32,803 nt of DNA from Thermomucor indicae-seudaticae (Eukaryota; Mucoromycota; Mucoromycetes; Mucorales; Lichtheimiaceae). The position numbers and the translations under genes were made by a program. Position 1 is the stretch's first letter, and each line of letters begins with the position of its first letter. The DNA lies in contig JSYX01000350.1 in assembly GCA_000787465.1 (NCBI GenBank), positions 1 through 32,803 of the forward strand. The letters are read 5' to 3'. Under the pieces are notes generated by a model that was not told the DNA's origin, did no database searches, and saw only the letters and a list, made by a program, of their open reading frames with translations. This document shows, in pieces, positions 10,344-20,846 of the stretch.

Positions 10344-10921
10344 TAGCGCCAACTCGCGTGTTCTTTTCGCGTAGTATTCCTCCATCTTGTCTTGTTCTCG
10401 TCTTAACTGCCTGTCGTGTTCCTTTTTCTGTCTGTCGAGTTCAGCAAGAAACTGAACCCGTTCTTGCGATAACTCATCATAGATTATCCCCTCTCCCTCC
10501 TCTTGTTGTTGTTGTAGTAGTAACTTTTCCTGTAAGCCCTGCATTTTCTCTCTTGTTTGGCGCGCTAATAAAGATTTAAGAAAGCAAAAGCAAACAGTCT
10601 TTCGATGTGTGTACACCTTACTTTTGTCTTCCAATAAAGACCACTGGTCTTGCTGGCCTACGGCTTTTTGTAACCGGCCCAGACAGCACGACAGTTGCAC
10701 ATACGCACCAGCCAGGGTCTCGGGACCAACGCTTGTGTCGTCCTCAAACGCCGTAGCGAAATCATTCAGCGATTGGTCTAGATTCTGTCTCGCGGTTTCG
10801 AACAGAGCCCCGTCCAGCTCTCTCAGATCTTTTTTTGCGACTGCATTCAGTCATTGAATGGAAAAAAAGACGCGGATGGACTGTTACCGTTTGCAATGAG
10901 TCTAGCGTTAAACTGGGTCAT
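10317..10921 (-). CDS. Uncharacterised 166-aa coiled-coil protein
   Basis: Model on the minus strand: exons 10921-10888, 10840-10622 and 10564-10317, with introns of 47 and 57 nt; all joins are frame-consistent and use GT-AG sites. The protein starts MTQFNARLIANVAKKDLREL, continues with helical sequence (ALFETARQNLDQSLNDFA, YVQLSCCLGRLQKAV), a Gln/Glu-rich stretch, and a strongly charged C-terminal coiled coil (RQKKEHDRQLRREQDKMEEY), ending in a short tail. The pattern is that of a small subunit of a helical complex. The charged C-terminal coiled coil faintly recalls BLOC-1 subunits, but the N-terminus does not, so I assign no function. The stop lies inside the coding end of the convergent 249-aa gene. 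The start is 109 bp from that of RMT2. Confidence 0.65.
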
Positions 10922-11030
10922 GAACGGAGTTGCGAGTGTGTGTGAGAGAGAGAGGGAGGACAAAGAAGCCACACACACAAAGAGAGAGACGTCTTCCTCC
11001 TTTAGTGTGATCAAGGCAGAAAGAAAAAAA

Positions 11031-12277
11031 ATGGAGGAAGAATCAGTCGTAGAATGTCAAGAGTACACGGCCGAAGAAATGAAACAGGGCCAAGCATTGA
11101 TTCAAGCCGTGATCGCTGGCGATCTGGTAAAACAAACAGAAAACGACGACATGTTATGCGGGGAAGGGCAACAACCACCACCACCATCTTATTAGGACAC
11201 TGCAAAGAAACTAGTAGCGGAGGGCGCTGATGTTTGTTTCACTGGCGACGACCGAGGACGGACACCATTACACTACGCGGCCGAGCACGGGCACAAGGCG
11301 ATCGTCGAGTGGCTCCTTTCGGAACGCCACCCATACAACGTGGTGGACCGGCACCAAGTCACTGCGGGCGAGCTCGCGCTTTCGAACGGGCACCACGACA
11401 TCTACGAGCTTCTGGTCGCGGAAGGCACCAGGGCCGAGCTCCTGCTGCGCGCGCTCCAAGCCAAATTCAACAGCGATCCGGACGACGTTCCGAACGAAGC
11501 GTATCTGCAACAGAAACTGCATTATGACGATAACAAGCTCCTGGACGAAAACAATGACGCGGTCATGATGGGTTGGGAAGGCCCGCTGATGGTCAAACAT
11601 GCTGAGGTCATGTGCCCTCGCGAGGGCCTGGATGTGCTGAACGTCGGGTTTGGCTTGGGCCTGATTGATACCGAATTGCAAAAGTACAAGCCCAAAAACC
11701 ACTATATTATCGAGGCCCATCCAGATGTTTATGCGTACATGAAGGAGCAAGGCTGGGACAAGAAGCCCGGTGTCACGATTCTGTTTGGGCGCTGGCAGGA
11801 CGTGGTGCCCACCCTGACCCAGACTTTTGATGCCATCTTTTTTGATACGTATGGAGGTAACTTTTTCTCTTGCCCAAGGAAAACAAAAAGAGAAAACACT
11901 TTTGATCATTCTTTGTAGAATTCTACGACGACCTCAGGGCATTCCACGAATGTGTACCCAATCTCCTGCGCTCAGACGGAATTTATACTTGGTTCAACGG
12001 TCTCGGTGCAACCAACCAGTTTTTCCATGACATCTATTGTCGCGTCAGCGAGATTGATTTGAACGATTTCGGTCTCAGTACGGAGTACGTGGATATTGAC
12101 GTCAATACGGCGGATGAGAAAGGCGTCTGGGATGGTGTTCGTCAAAGGTTCGTCATATTGTGTTTGTGTGTGTGCGTGTATTGCGACAGGGGATACTGAT
12201 TCTTCTTTCGTGAAAACGGCAGATATTGGGTTCTTGACACTTACCGGCTACCCATCTGCAAATTTTTGACCGAATAG
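11031..12277 (+). CDS. RMT2: Protein arginine N5-methyltransferase Rmt2
   Basis: Model: exons 11031-11126, 11196-11856, 11919-12147 and 12223-12277, 346 aa. N-terminal ankyrin-type repeats (RGRTPLHYAAEHGHKAIVEW, about residues 35-105) precede the methyltransferase domain. LDVLNVGFGLGLID (about 178-190) is the S-adenosylmethionine-binding loop and HYIIEAHPDVY (about 201-211) the following acidic strand; YTWFNGLGATNQFFHDIYC is also typical of the Rmt2/GAMT group. Yeast Rmt2 methylates the delta nitrogen of an arginine in ribosomal protein L12, in the cytoplasm. The last intron has a GTTCGT donor, weaker than its neighbours, but the join to YWVLDTYRLPIC fits the family C-terminus. It converges on the ribosomal gene uL15 with 100 bp between stops. 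Confidence 0.92.
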
Positions 12278-12377
12278 ATTTCATCCTCCCGCATAAGTCA
12301 ATAATCATTTGCATTTTCCATCAACAAGAGAAGAAATGTCGTGGTCTTTCTTTCTTTTTTCTTTATTATGCTTTTAT

Positions 12378-13081
12378 TTAAGCAATGAGCTCGACAACTG
12401 GGCAATGAGTAAAACGAAAGAAAATTAGCCCTCGAATGCCGACCATTTAGAAGCAATAATACTTACCACCACCAGCAGCCTTAATCTTTTCTTCAGCACG
12501 ACGAGAAACGAACCGAGTACGAACAATGACAGGCTGAGTGATTCTGCCCTTGCCCAACACTTTGCCGTATCCCTATTCAACACGAGAATTGAGTTCCTCT
12601 CTCTCTCTCTTTTCCGCAACGAAGCATCTTACATTTTCGAGGGCATCAATGACGGGCACCTTTTCAGTATTCTTGTACTTTTCACGAACATCTGCAGGAG
12701 CCAAAGTCCAAATCTTGTCGAGATTCACGACAGGGCGCCAGTACTGGTTGCGCTTCAAGTGAAAGTGGCGCATACCGACTTTACCAAAGTAACCAGGATG
12801 GTACTTGTCCATGTTGATGCGGTGGTGATGCTGACCACCAGCAAGACCGCGACCACCAGGATGCTTTCTGTGCTTGCCTTTTTGTTTTCCCCGTAAATCG
12901 TCAATAACTCCTCCCCACTCCCAGTCCATTAACGCCTTTACATACCGACACGACCGTGACCGGCCGAGACGTGTCCACGCTTCTTTCGGTTATGGTGGAA
13001 TCGGGTTGGCTAGATATCGTCATCTTTTCGTAAGCCCATCCATCCATCCATCCTGTGTGTGAGAGAGAAAAGACATACCAT
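12378..13081 (-). CDS. RPL28: 60S ribosomal protein uL15 (L27a; yeast Rpl28)
   Basis: Model on the minus strand: exons 13081-13079 (the ATG alone), 13009-12946, 12877-12633, 12572-12467 and 12397-12378, 145 aa (yeast 149). The product begins [20 protein letters not shown], contains [20 protein letters not shown] and [16 protein letters not shown], and ends AAGGVVELIA; the last six residues come from a 20-nt terminal exon. It is a core protein of the large subunit near the tRNA exit site. Gln38, whose replacement in yeast gives cycloheximide resistance, is present, so a sensitive ribosome is predicted. An intron directly after the start codon is common in fungal ribosomal protein genes and often affects expression. 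This first intron includes a (CATC) repeat on the plus strand at about 13032-13051. The start lies 157 bp from the divergent ANKRD40-like gene. Confidence 0.95.
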
Positions 13082-13238
13082 CGCGGTTGATGAAGAGAAA
13101 GGGTCAGACTTTCACCCACACCACCCACCATCCATAGCTTGCAAGCATGGCTGCTGCCCTTCGCTGTCGGCGGTTCAGACTCCGTCTCCCGTATAAAAGG
13201 CACGCCGTCGAGGAGACAAAATAAAACATCCAATCTAA
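13082..13238. promoter_or_regulatory. Divergent promoter between uL15 (-) and the ANKRD40-like gene (+)
   Basis: Only 157 bp separate the two start codons. A TATA box (TATAAAA) lies at 13192-13198 on the plus strand, 41 nt before the ANKRD40-like ATG at 13239, which leaves little room for a 5' UTR. I see no equally good TATA box for the ribosomal gene. Shared regulation is an inference from the spacing. Confidence 0.5.
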
Positions 13239-14090
13239 ATGATTACGGACGAACGAGAGGAAACGTTACGTGAAGTCGCGGCACTCGGGAACGTAAAGGC
13301 GGTACAGCACTTTATTAATGCTGGTGTTAATGTCAATTCGCAAAACAAGATGAATGGATGGTAATGATAATGGAACGCGCTATTGGGGAAGCAACGATAA
13401 TGAATGCAAAGAGTTTTTCAAGAAAAGGACGGCATTGCATTGGGCATCGCATCGAGGGCAAGAACAAATAGTTCGCATCCTGCTGAGCAACGGAGCGAAT
13501 CCAGCGATTGAGACCCACAAGGGCCAAACCGCGCTCGATCTCGCAGCACAAAAGTATCCACAGGTGGCCGAGATGCTCAAGGAAGTGACACCGGCTGATC
13601 GCACCGCGGCAGCGCCTGAGCCCGAGCTGCCGATTGTCCCAAAGTATTTGAAGGAGCCTGATCTCGAGAAATCGTGGCTCCATCCGGATGAATTTTCGGA
13701 CGCGCGTCCAGCGAGTCGACCTGTTTCCACTGAAACCCAAAACGAGCAACAAAAACAAGAAGTGGAGCAAGGTATGTCGGTCAGTGCACAAAGAAAGGAA
13801 ATAGATTCTAGATTCTAATCGATGGTTACTTGGCCATAGAACGCGAGGTACTGGTGTATGTGTCTTCGAGAACAGACGAGAACATATTGGGCTCAGTGTA
13901 CTTGAAGAACGAGCCGATCCACGTGTCGATCGAGACAATGAAACAGGAACTCGATGGGGTACCCGAAAATTTTGCGCTGGCGAGACATAATGGCCGGGTC
14001 CTGATCCCGATCAGCTCCAAGCAGATGGAGAAACGGTTGCTGGATCTGTTTCGGAGCGACGAAGACGTCTTGGTGCTTATTCCTAAATAA
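13239..14090 (+). CDS. Ankyrin-repeat protein, ANKRD40-like
   Basis: Model: exons 13239-13360, 13428-13771 and 13840-14090, 238 aa. The N-terminus (LREVAALGNVKAVQHFINAG, then NVNSQNKMNGWTALHWASHR) contains ankyrin repeats to about residue 75. The first intron lies inside the conserved NGW, and only the acceptor at 13426-13427 restores WTALHWAS. The middle is Pro/Glu-rich with ELPIVPKYL, matching the ELPFVPNYL-type motif I recall after the ankyrin repeats of animal ANKRD40. The C-terminal segment (about 155-238, VLVYVSSRTDENILGSVYL to VLVLIPK) parallels the ANKRD40 C-terminal domain. The function of this family is poorly known; no catalytic motif is visible and a scaffold or adaptor role is a guess. 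AATAAA at 14086-14091 overlaps the stop codon. Confidence 0.8.
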
Positions 14091-15944
14091 ATAGATGTCA
14101 CAAGTAGATAGATAAAATGGTGGGAAATCTTGTTTTGGGCTGCAGAGCATTTCGTCTTTTTTTTCTTGGGATGAGCTTGAGTGGATGAACTGGTACTTGC
14201 TGGACGAATCGACGCAGAGTCCATCCTTGAGCAATGAAATCTGCACACCCTAGTTAGCTGTGCCCAAACAGATCCTTTGTAAGCGCAACAGCAAAGGGGA
14301 AAATAGCGGCTTTGTAGACTGCCTTTGTGATCATTCTTCACTCACAAACGCAAGTATTCAACGCCCAATGCCAAGTTAGGTGTGATCGTTCAGTCCCTCA
14401 TAGACACCTTCCTCCTATGCGGATCCCGTTCATGAGATAACGGTCCTGGTGTGCATAAAAGAAGCGTGCCGCCGACGTTCTGTTCGCGAAATTCATACAA
14501 ATGTAATGGGCTACGGCTTTTTTTCCTGTCTCTCAAGATGGTATACCGGCAATGTTCTTTCTGACCGTCCAAACATTAAGATCGAATGCGTATCTGTTGG
14601 CGGCAAGATGACAGAGACATTTGAAAAAGAATACGATTGACTAAATGATCAATGAAGGATAAAAGAGAAATTTTTCTTGTTTCAGCGTATTGCCAGGAAG
14701 AAATCAAGCTCGTGCGACCTTATTGATCCCAGTTGTGCCGCCTATTGCAAACAACAAGAATACAGTGCTTAGCTGGCTTAAGCAAGTACAAAGAGAAACG
14801 TATTCAAATACAGGCCAAAAGTTTCACCCACTTAGATGCCCGCAAAAGTAAAACATGACCCGTTCTGATTAATGTTGAGTAGAATGTTCCAACAGAATGA
14901 TACGTTTGACAAGTGATCAGCTCCGATTGGCGCAGCAGCTGAAAAAAAGGATGACTTACACCGTGAGAAGGCGCCTTGTTCCTACTTTGGGGGGCATCCA
15001 TTTTGCAGGGAGAAATCAAAAAGCAGACAGTGTAGCACCATCTTGAAAAAGGGGCTCAAGCATGACTTGTGTCACGTGCTTGTCAAATTCCTGTTTGCCC
15101 AAAGCACAGAGCAAGCATTGGACAGACTTTTTCTTTCGCTTCTTTGGCGTCTTTTATAAAAGCCCATTTTTGACAGAGGGGGGAACAAAGAAGAACAGGT
15201 AGGAACGGTGGACTGCATTCTTTTTCTTTGATTTTATATCCATTGTGAAAAACGTAAAAAAAGATTTTTTCGTAAATATTTTTCCCGAGCTAAAATACTG
15301 TAAAACAATAGCTGGTGCCACCACTTTGCCACACATGCACATGTCTGGGTTACGATATGGCTAAAAAATGATAGCTTGGTAAAAGCTCTCATGACGGGCT
15401 AGTTTTTTCGAAACCTTTTTTGAGGCCCAAACTTCTCTTTTTCTGTTTTCGGTTTCGAACCCAAAGTTGGCTTTGTCACGTTCTTCATGTGCTTTTAATA
15501 TTTGTTCTTTAATTTTTTCGATGCCATTGTTCGTGCATTTCTGGGGGCAGAACTGTTTAAACAAATTCTGCAAACACAAATTCGAGCTCATTGCAGAGCG
15601 CACGGCTCACGGGATAGGAAAAAGTTTGACGGAACCACTTTTGAGGTCACGCAGCATTAAGGGGCAAGTCTTCTTTCAGGAGCAACAAAAATGTTGTGCA
15701 ACCACCAAAAATTTCCATCTTCTTTTAGGTGGACCATGAAGATGCGACCAGAGTAACTTGGCTCTGCACTCATGGAACAACTTGCAAGCCAATGCAACCT
15801 TGGTTTTTTTAACGCCTTGGTGAACAATAACAACTTTTGTTTTCTTTAATGTACAAGCAACAACAACAACAAAACAATGCAAACAGGTTACTTTGTGATA
15901 AAATGGTACAAAGGTATGCGAAAAAAAATAGAAGCCAATGTCAT
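14091..15944. other. 1.85-kb gene-less region between ANKRD40-like and KRE33/NAT10
   Basis: Both flanking genes end here, so this is 3' sequence on both sides. I see no conserved protein or tRNA. A minus-strand frame at 15361-15603 (80 codons, charged, with KIKEQILKAHEERDKANFGF) could be helical but has no recognisable partner exons. A palindromic TATA box lies at 15152-15161, with an E-box-like CACGTG about 80 bp upstream, and no gene follows it. Confidence 0.5.
15152..15161. promoter_or_regulatory. Orphan palindromic TATA box
   Basis: TTTTATAAAA is a good TATA element on either strand. About 80 bp upstream lies TCACGTGC. No coding frame with family support starts within 500 bp on either side, so if this is a promoter its transcript is either noncoding or an unrecognised small gene. 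Confidence 0.3.
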
Positions 15945-18900
15945 TTATGCCTTGGTTTTCTTGCGCTTTTTTGACGAATTTGAGTTCTTTGCACTCACAG
16001 CTGATTTACCATTTGATTTCGTCGTCGAATGGGTACTCTTTACACTCACGATCGATTTACCAGACGCCACCGCCTTCTTCACTTGGGCCTCGGCTGCGGT
16101 CCAGTTCTTGTCGTCGCCCGAGATCGCATACTTTGATAAATCCAGACTATCAATCATTTCGCGTTGCTTGGCTCGCATCTCATCCAACACTTCATTGCCC
16201 GCTTCGGCCAGTTCCGTGTCGATATCCGTCTTTAGCGGTTTGAATTCCTCCTCTTCGAGGGCTTCCTCGTCGACCTCTTCACGTTTCCGCTTCAGCTCAG
16301 GTGACTCGTTCTCAATCGCTTCGCTCTGAATCTGCGTGAAATACTGCGTCACCTTTCGCACAACCTTGACAAACATCGCCAACACTTGGTTGCTCGCCAA
16401 CGACAGCTCCTTTTCCAGGTCATCCACTTCTTTGCGTTGCAGTCCGATACCAAGCAGGACAGCGCTCTGCACGCTCGAAAGCTTCACCTCACCCGACATT
16501 TCGCCACGGAAATACAACGACGCTACCGTCGGAATCAGATCCAAAATCACGTGATAGTCGAGCATATTGTTGGCATATGAGTCCAGACGCTTCAAGTCGT
16601 ACGGGCTAAAGTAGAAATTCAGCTTCTCCTTCGTCAACGGTTCTTCGCTGCTCAAGTCCCGCCGATGCCGAGCCGCCTCCAAAATGCTCAGCGCATTAAT
16701 CACCGGGAACGTCCGGAACTGGTACGACAACAGCTGCATGAACCGCCGCGAAAAGTCTTGCGCAAACGCATCCAACCACGGGCTCGTCGCCACACCGCCT
16801 TCCAGGCTACGGATCATCACACACGTGTGCTCGCCCGTAAGCTCGTTGGGCGTCTGTCGGATGTAAAGCGGCACAAACCCTGCCCGCTTCCAGAACTTGT
16901 GAAGCTGTGGCGTAAGACCGTACGATACACCGATGTAGTCCAGTCGCGTGGGCCGCTTGTCGCTCAATTTGGTCAACAACGGTGGCATCTTGCGAGGGTC
17001 ACGGACCTTTATTTGGTCCGAATGAAGGTCCGCATTCTCAAGCTCTTCATCATCCACACGCGCCAACATCGCTTCCTCTTCCTCTTGCGCCGTCGACGAC
17101 TCGCTCAGGTCTGACATTTCGCATTGATAAAACGATTTCAGCAACTCCAGAGCGCGTGAACCATAGCCCATGTGTGTATAATCAGGGTGTGTCGCTATAC
17201 GCACAACACGTGCACCAGACAGACTAGCAAAGTCATCGTCTTGGAACTGCTGCGAAATCAACCACGGAATCATATCACCCGCCGGCCGATGACCGCGCGC
17301 CAGCGAGTTCGCCACCGTCTGCTTTGATATTTCACCTTCTAAACACACTTGGATCACAACCAGAGGATCAGGTAAACTCGTGCTGTTCTCGGATACAGGC
17401 GGCAACAGGACAAACAAATGATGGGCGGGCGCGTCGCTCATGAGTTGCAAGTCGTTCGGTGAGTTCTTGTAATGGCTGGCAACATAGAGCGCCATCATGC
17501 GCTGCAAAAACGTTTCGCTGACAGGATGGTACGAAAACAACGTGTCTCGATTGACATAGAACAGCTCGCATTCCGAAGGGTGGGGGCAGCCTTGAATGTT
17601 TTTCGACACCACAGAGGCATCCAAGCACAGGAGCTTGTTCAGCCATTTCTCCACAGGATCTTCGGGTGCATAACGGATCGGTTCCTCCAACTTGATCTCC
17701 TTCAAGGTACGTCCGCCATACGCCATGTTGCCGACATCCATCGTCTGCTTCTTATCTGCCGCGTCGCTGCTGTTGCTCTCTTTACCAACAAATCCACGGG
17801 ATTGCTCGCGCAGTTGCTGGATAAGTTTCAAAGACAAGGACCGTCCAGTGCCTTCGTAACCATTAATGGTTGACGCCATGAACACCAGGTAAGGGCCAAG
17901 GAGCTTGCGCACGATCGGTAAAGGAATCGCTGCTGCTTCGTCAATCACCACGAGCTCTGCCTGACCCAGGACATGGGCATCTTGGGGTTGAATGTACTAA
18001 AAAAGAAGGTTACCCTTCTCTGCTCTATGGTAGACCCATCAAGTAGATTACCTGAATCGTCTGACGATGCTGTCTAAAGATATTCACACGCACAATCGCC
18101 TTATTAAAATCAGGGTTCGTCGACTGCACAATATCATAATCCAAATGCTCCTCGTAGCCCAACGCATCAAACGCCTTGAACACAAACTCGAACAGCGTCT
18201 TCAAGTTTTCCGGGCTCGGGGACGTGACAAAGATGTTGGAATAACCGTACGCCACCGCCGACGCCATCGCAATACCCAGTGCGGCCGACTTGCCACGACC
18301 ACGGGCCGCCGTCAATGTGACGGTGGTGCGCAGCGACTTTTCCGAGATGGCTTCGATAAACGTCAGCACGGCCTTGGTCTGATCCACCGTCTTGGTGCAC
18401 TTGACGAGCGACGCCACAGGTTCGGTATCGGCCAGCGACTTTTTTAATTCCTCCAATTCGAGTTCTTGAGGGGATTTGGACTCGTCTGCCGACTTGACCG
18501 GGAGCGGTTTCACGTTCTTGCCCATACTGATCGGAAGCACGTTCAGTTCGTCGTCCACCACCAAGCAGTTCTCGCTCGCTCCTAGCGACAGGATGAAACG
18601 CTCGTTGAAGCGTGCCACGATTTCGCTGTGTGCCTCCGTACGATACCGTGCGTGGACGTCCTAATCACCAATCGAGAGTCAGGTAAAGCACCATCCTCCA
18701 TGAATGAACCGGTCCATCCATACCATGGTCATTGTATAGAGCTGTTTCAGAGAACTCATGGTCTTTAACAACAAGACCACCATGCCTCCGCCTTCGACCG
18801 TCTCGATCGTCCGTGCAAGCGTGTTGGGCGTGATGGCTTCGAAGTCTTGGAGGATACACATGCCGTACGTGTTACCGAGAATCTTGTGGGTATCCTTGTA

Positions 18901-19380
18901 GTACGTGTATCGGATATTCGTGACCGAGACAAAGAGTTCGAAGGGATCTTCCTGGTTGGGTTCTCGGATACCTCGCTTGATTTCCTTTTTAATCTTGGCC
19001 TCTCGCTTTTTACGATGGCTGTTGGCTCTCTTTTTTAGACTCGATCCCCCTTTTTTATCACACCTCTGTTCATGACCTACCTCGTAAAGCCCAGGTCCTT
19101 TTTGTAACACCATAGTACAGAAGGTCGTGAAGTGACTTGAGCTTGTGACAGGAGCCAATGCAAATTGACTACCTATATATAGAGAGAGAGAGAGTGAAAG
19201 TGTCAGGGCCGATTATCGACTATGGACACCGACCGATCGATCGACCGATCGATCGATGGCGCTGCTCATTACCTGGTCTTTGCCTTTATCGCCGACAATG
19301 ACAAAAAAGGAACGATGCTTTTTCTGCACGCAATTCTTGATGAGTGTATGAACTCTGGAATCGACAACCTTCTTGACCAT
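15945..19380 (-). CDS. KRE33: RNA cytidine acetyltransferase (Kre33/NAT10 family)
   Basis: Model on the minus strand: exons 19380-19273, 19172-19081, 19018-18724, 18660-18052 and 17996-15945, 1051 aa (yeast Kre33 1056). It starts MVKKVVDSRVHTLIKNCVQK, typical of the family. GRGKSAALG near residues 285-293 is the Walker A motif of the RNA helicase-like ATPase, and VIDEAAAIP near 385-393 is the Walker B-like motif. The GNAT domain has RIATHPDYTHMGYGSRALEL (about 634-653) for acetyl-CoA binding. The C-terminus is an acidic segment, then a Lys/Ser-rich tail ending KKRKKTKA, consistent with nucleolar targeting. The enzyme uses ATP and acetyl-CoA to make N4-acetylcytidine in 18S rRNA and, with an adaptor, in Ser/Leu tRNAs, and is needed for small-subunit assembly. 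Intron 1 carries simple repeats. Confidence 0.96.
19173..19272 (-). repeat. Simple repeats inside intron 1 of KRE33/NAT10
   Basis: This 100-nt intron is the longest of the gene. On the plus strand it holds an (AG)n run at about 19181-19194 and a CGAT-rich tract at about 19229-19256. Splice sites remain intact (GTAATG...TATATATAG in the gene's orientation). Confidence 0.7.
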
Positions 19381-20846
19381 GCTCTGCGAGAGGTTAAAGA
19401 GAGAGGGAGTTGCCTAAAAATTAAATCTCGCAAGTATGGAAAAGCCACCGAATCAAAATTCCTGCAGAAGAAAGAGTTCAGGTACAACGGATGTTCTGCC
19501 TCGTAATCGAGTCAGTGGTCTGTATACCATGACAAATGGGCCACGTTTGAGGTATGGAATGCCCATGGCGATAGATTACTGCTGATCAAAAGTCATGCGC
19601 AAAAGTCTTTTTGCAATTGAAACAATGCGCAACTCTAAGCGATAACCCCAAAGACGGCCATGATATCTCGGTTTATTCATAAAACTACTTTGCGATGAGG
19701 CAAACATCCGAGTCTTATGTGCCTTCATATATTCAAATACTACGTCCTGGATCGGATCAAGGATGATTGCAGAGAGACAAGCACTCAGTCAAATTTAAAA
19801 CGACGTATACTTGTCTGCAATCAATGACGTCTAAGGATTTCCATGACTGGATATACAGACTTTATGGCTTTCTGCGGATCGTTTGTCTACCAGACCGTCC
19901 ACGCCCTTTCTCGGCCCCCTCGCTAATACTTGCTGCCGCGAGTTTGCCAGTCCTAATCCTTGCTACCATACTACGTACGTACGTCATACCTGTGAGGAGA
20001 CAACTTTTTTTAAAGCCAGGCCTTGGAGCATTCTGCTGGTTAGAGTGGAAGGGAAATGCCGATGTTAAGGTGGTGCCGCTTTGGTGGCATTGACTAGAGT
20101 CACTTGCAGACTTTATCAATAGACCTGCCCATGTCTCGTACATTTACGATATGAAGGCATTTTTCCCATCGGACACGTGACGAAATTTTGAGCAAAATAT
20201 GTAGCCAGGGCTGGGACAGGACTGTACGACATGCTCATTCGTTAGCGATATAGGTATCTAACAGAGGAGAACCTCAGGCGGAAAGGCAAGGCAACAACAT
20301 TGTCGCCAAGTGTTTATCGCATACGTCGGCAGTGGAGCATATGTGTCTCGCCCGTCCCATTGATGAGATTTCGCGAGTCGCCATGGTCATTTCAGTTGAA
20401 GAGGCTGGGACAGGCCAGCGGCTTGTATAACGTTCCAAGGTATTATATGACACGTGCGTCGAGCAAAGACCACTTTTTATGTGTGTATGTGTATGAAGCA
20501 ATGTTGTTATCTCAAAACCTAATACCATTTCCCCCCCCCCGTACGCAATACGAATTTATATGCAAAAGAGAATGGGTTGCAAAGTTGGATTATCACTTGG
20601 GGTGATGTAGAACCTCGGTTACTTGAACTGATGGGAAAGAAAAAGACTTCTGAATTTTAACAATTCGTGCTGACATGATTTGCACAGAGATGATGACAAA
20701 CCCGGGTCGATGATTGGATGATGGGGAAAGCGGAAAAAGCTTTAGGCCCCCCGGTCGCCGAATGGGAAACTCTTTATTTAAATAAACCGTTGCCTCTAAT
20801 GGAAATTTTTTTCTTCTTGTCTTTCCCCCCTACTCTTTCTTTCTCT
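19381..20846. other. 1.47-kb divergent intergenic region between KRE33/NAT10 and HEM1
   Basis: Both neighbours start here, so it must hold two promoters. I see no supported gene; a plus-strand frame at 19767-20093 shows no family resemblance and odd composition. A perfect AT palindrome sits at 20773-20786 close to the HEM1 start. A run of ten C residues occurs near 20531-20540. Confidence 0.5.
20773..20786 (+). promoter_or_regulatory. TATA-like 14-bp palindrome upstream of HEM1
   Basis: TTTATTTAAATAAA is a perfect palindrome ending 60 nt before the HEM1 start codon. It is the best TATA candidate for HEM1. It is followed by a pyrimidine-rich stretch leading into the ATG at 20847. Confidence 0.45.

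Noticed and set aside
15441..15475. GGTTTCGAACCC resembling a tRNA B box
   Set aside because: It has one extra base compared with the consensus and I see no A box or cloverleaf around it.
15361..15603. 80-codon charged minus-strand frame with helical look
   Set aside because: No recognisable family, no convincing partner exons, low-complexity composition; kept only as a remark in the gene-less region.
19767..20093. 108-codon plus-strand frame with hydrophobic segments upstream of HEM1
   Set aside because: No family resemblance, no flanking splice support, and the opposite strand is equally open.
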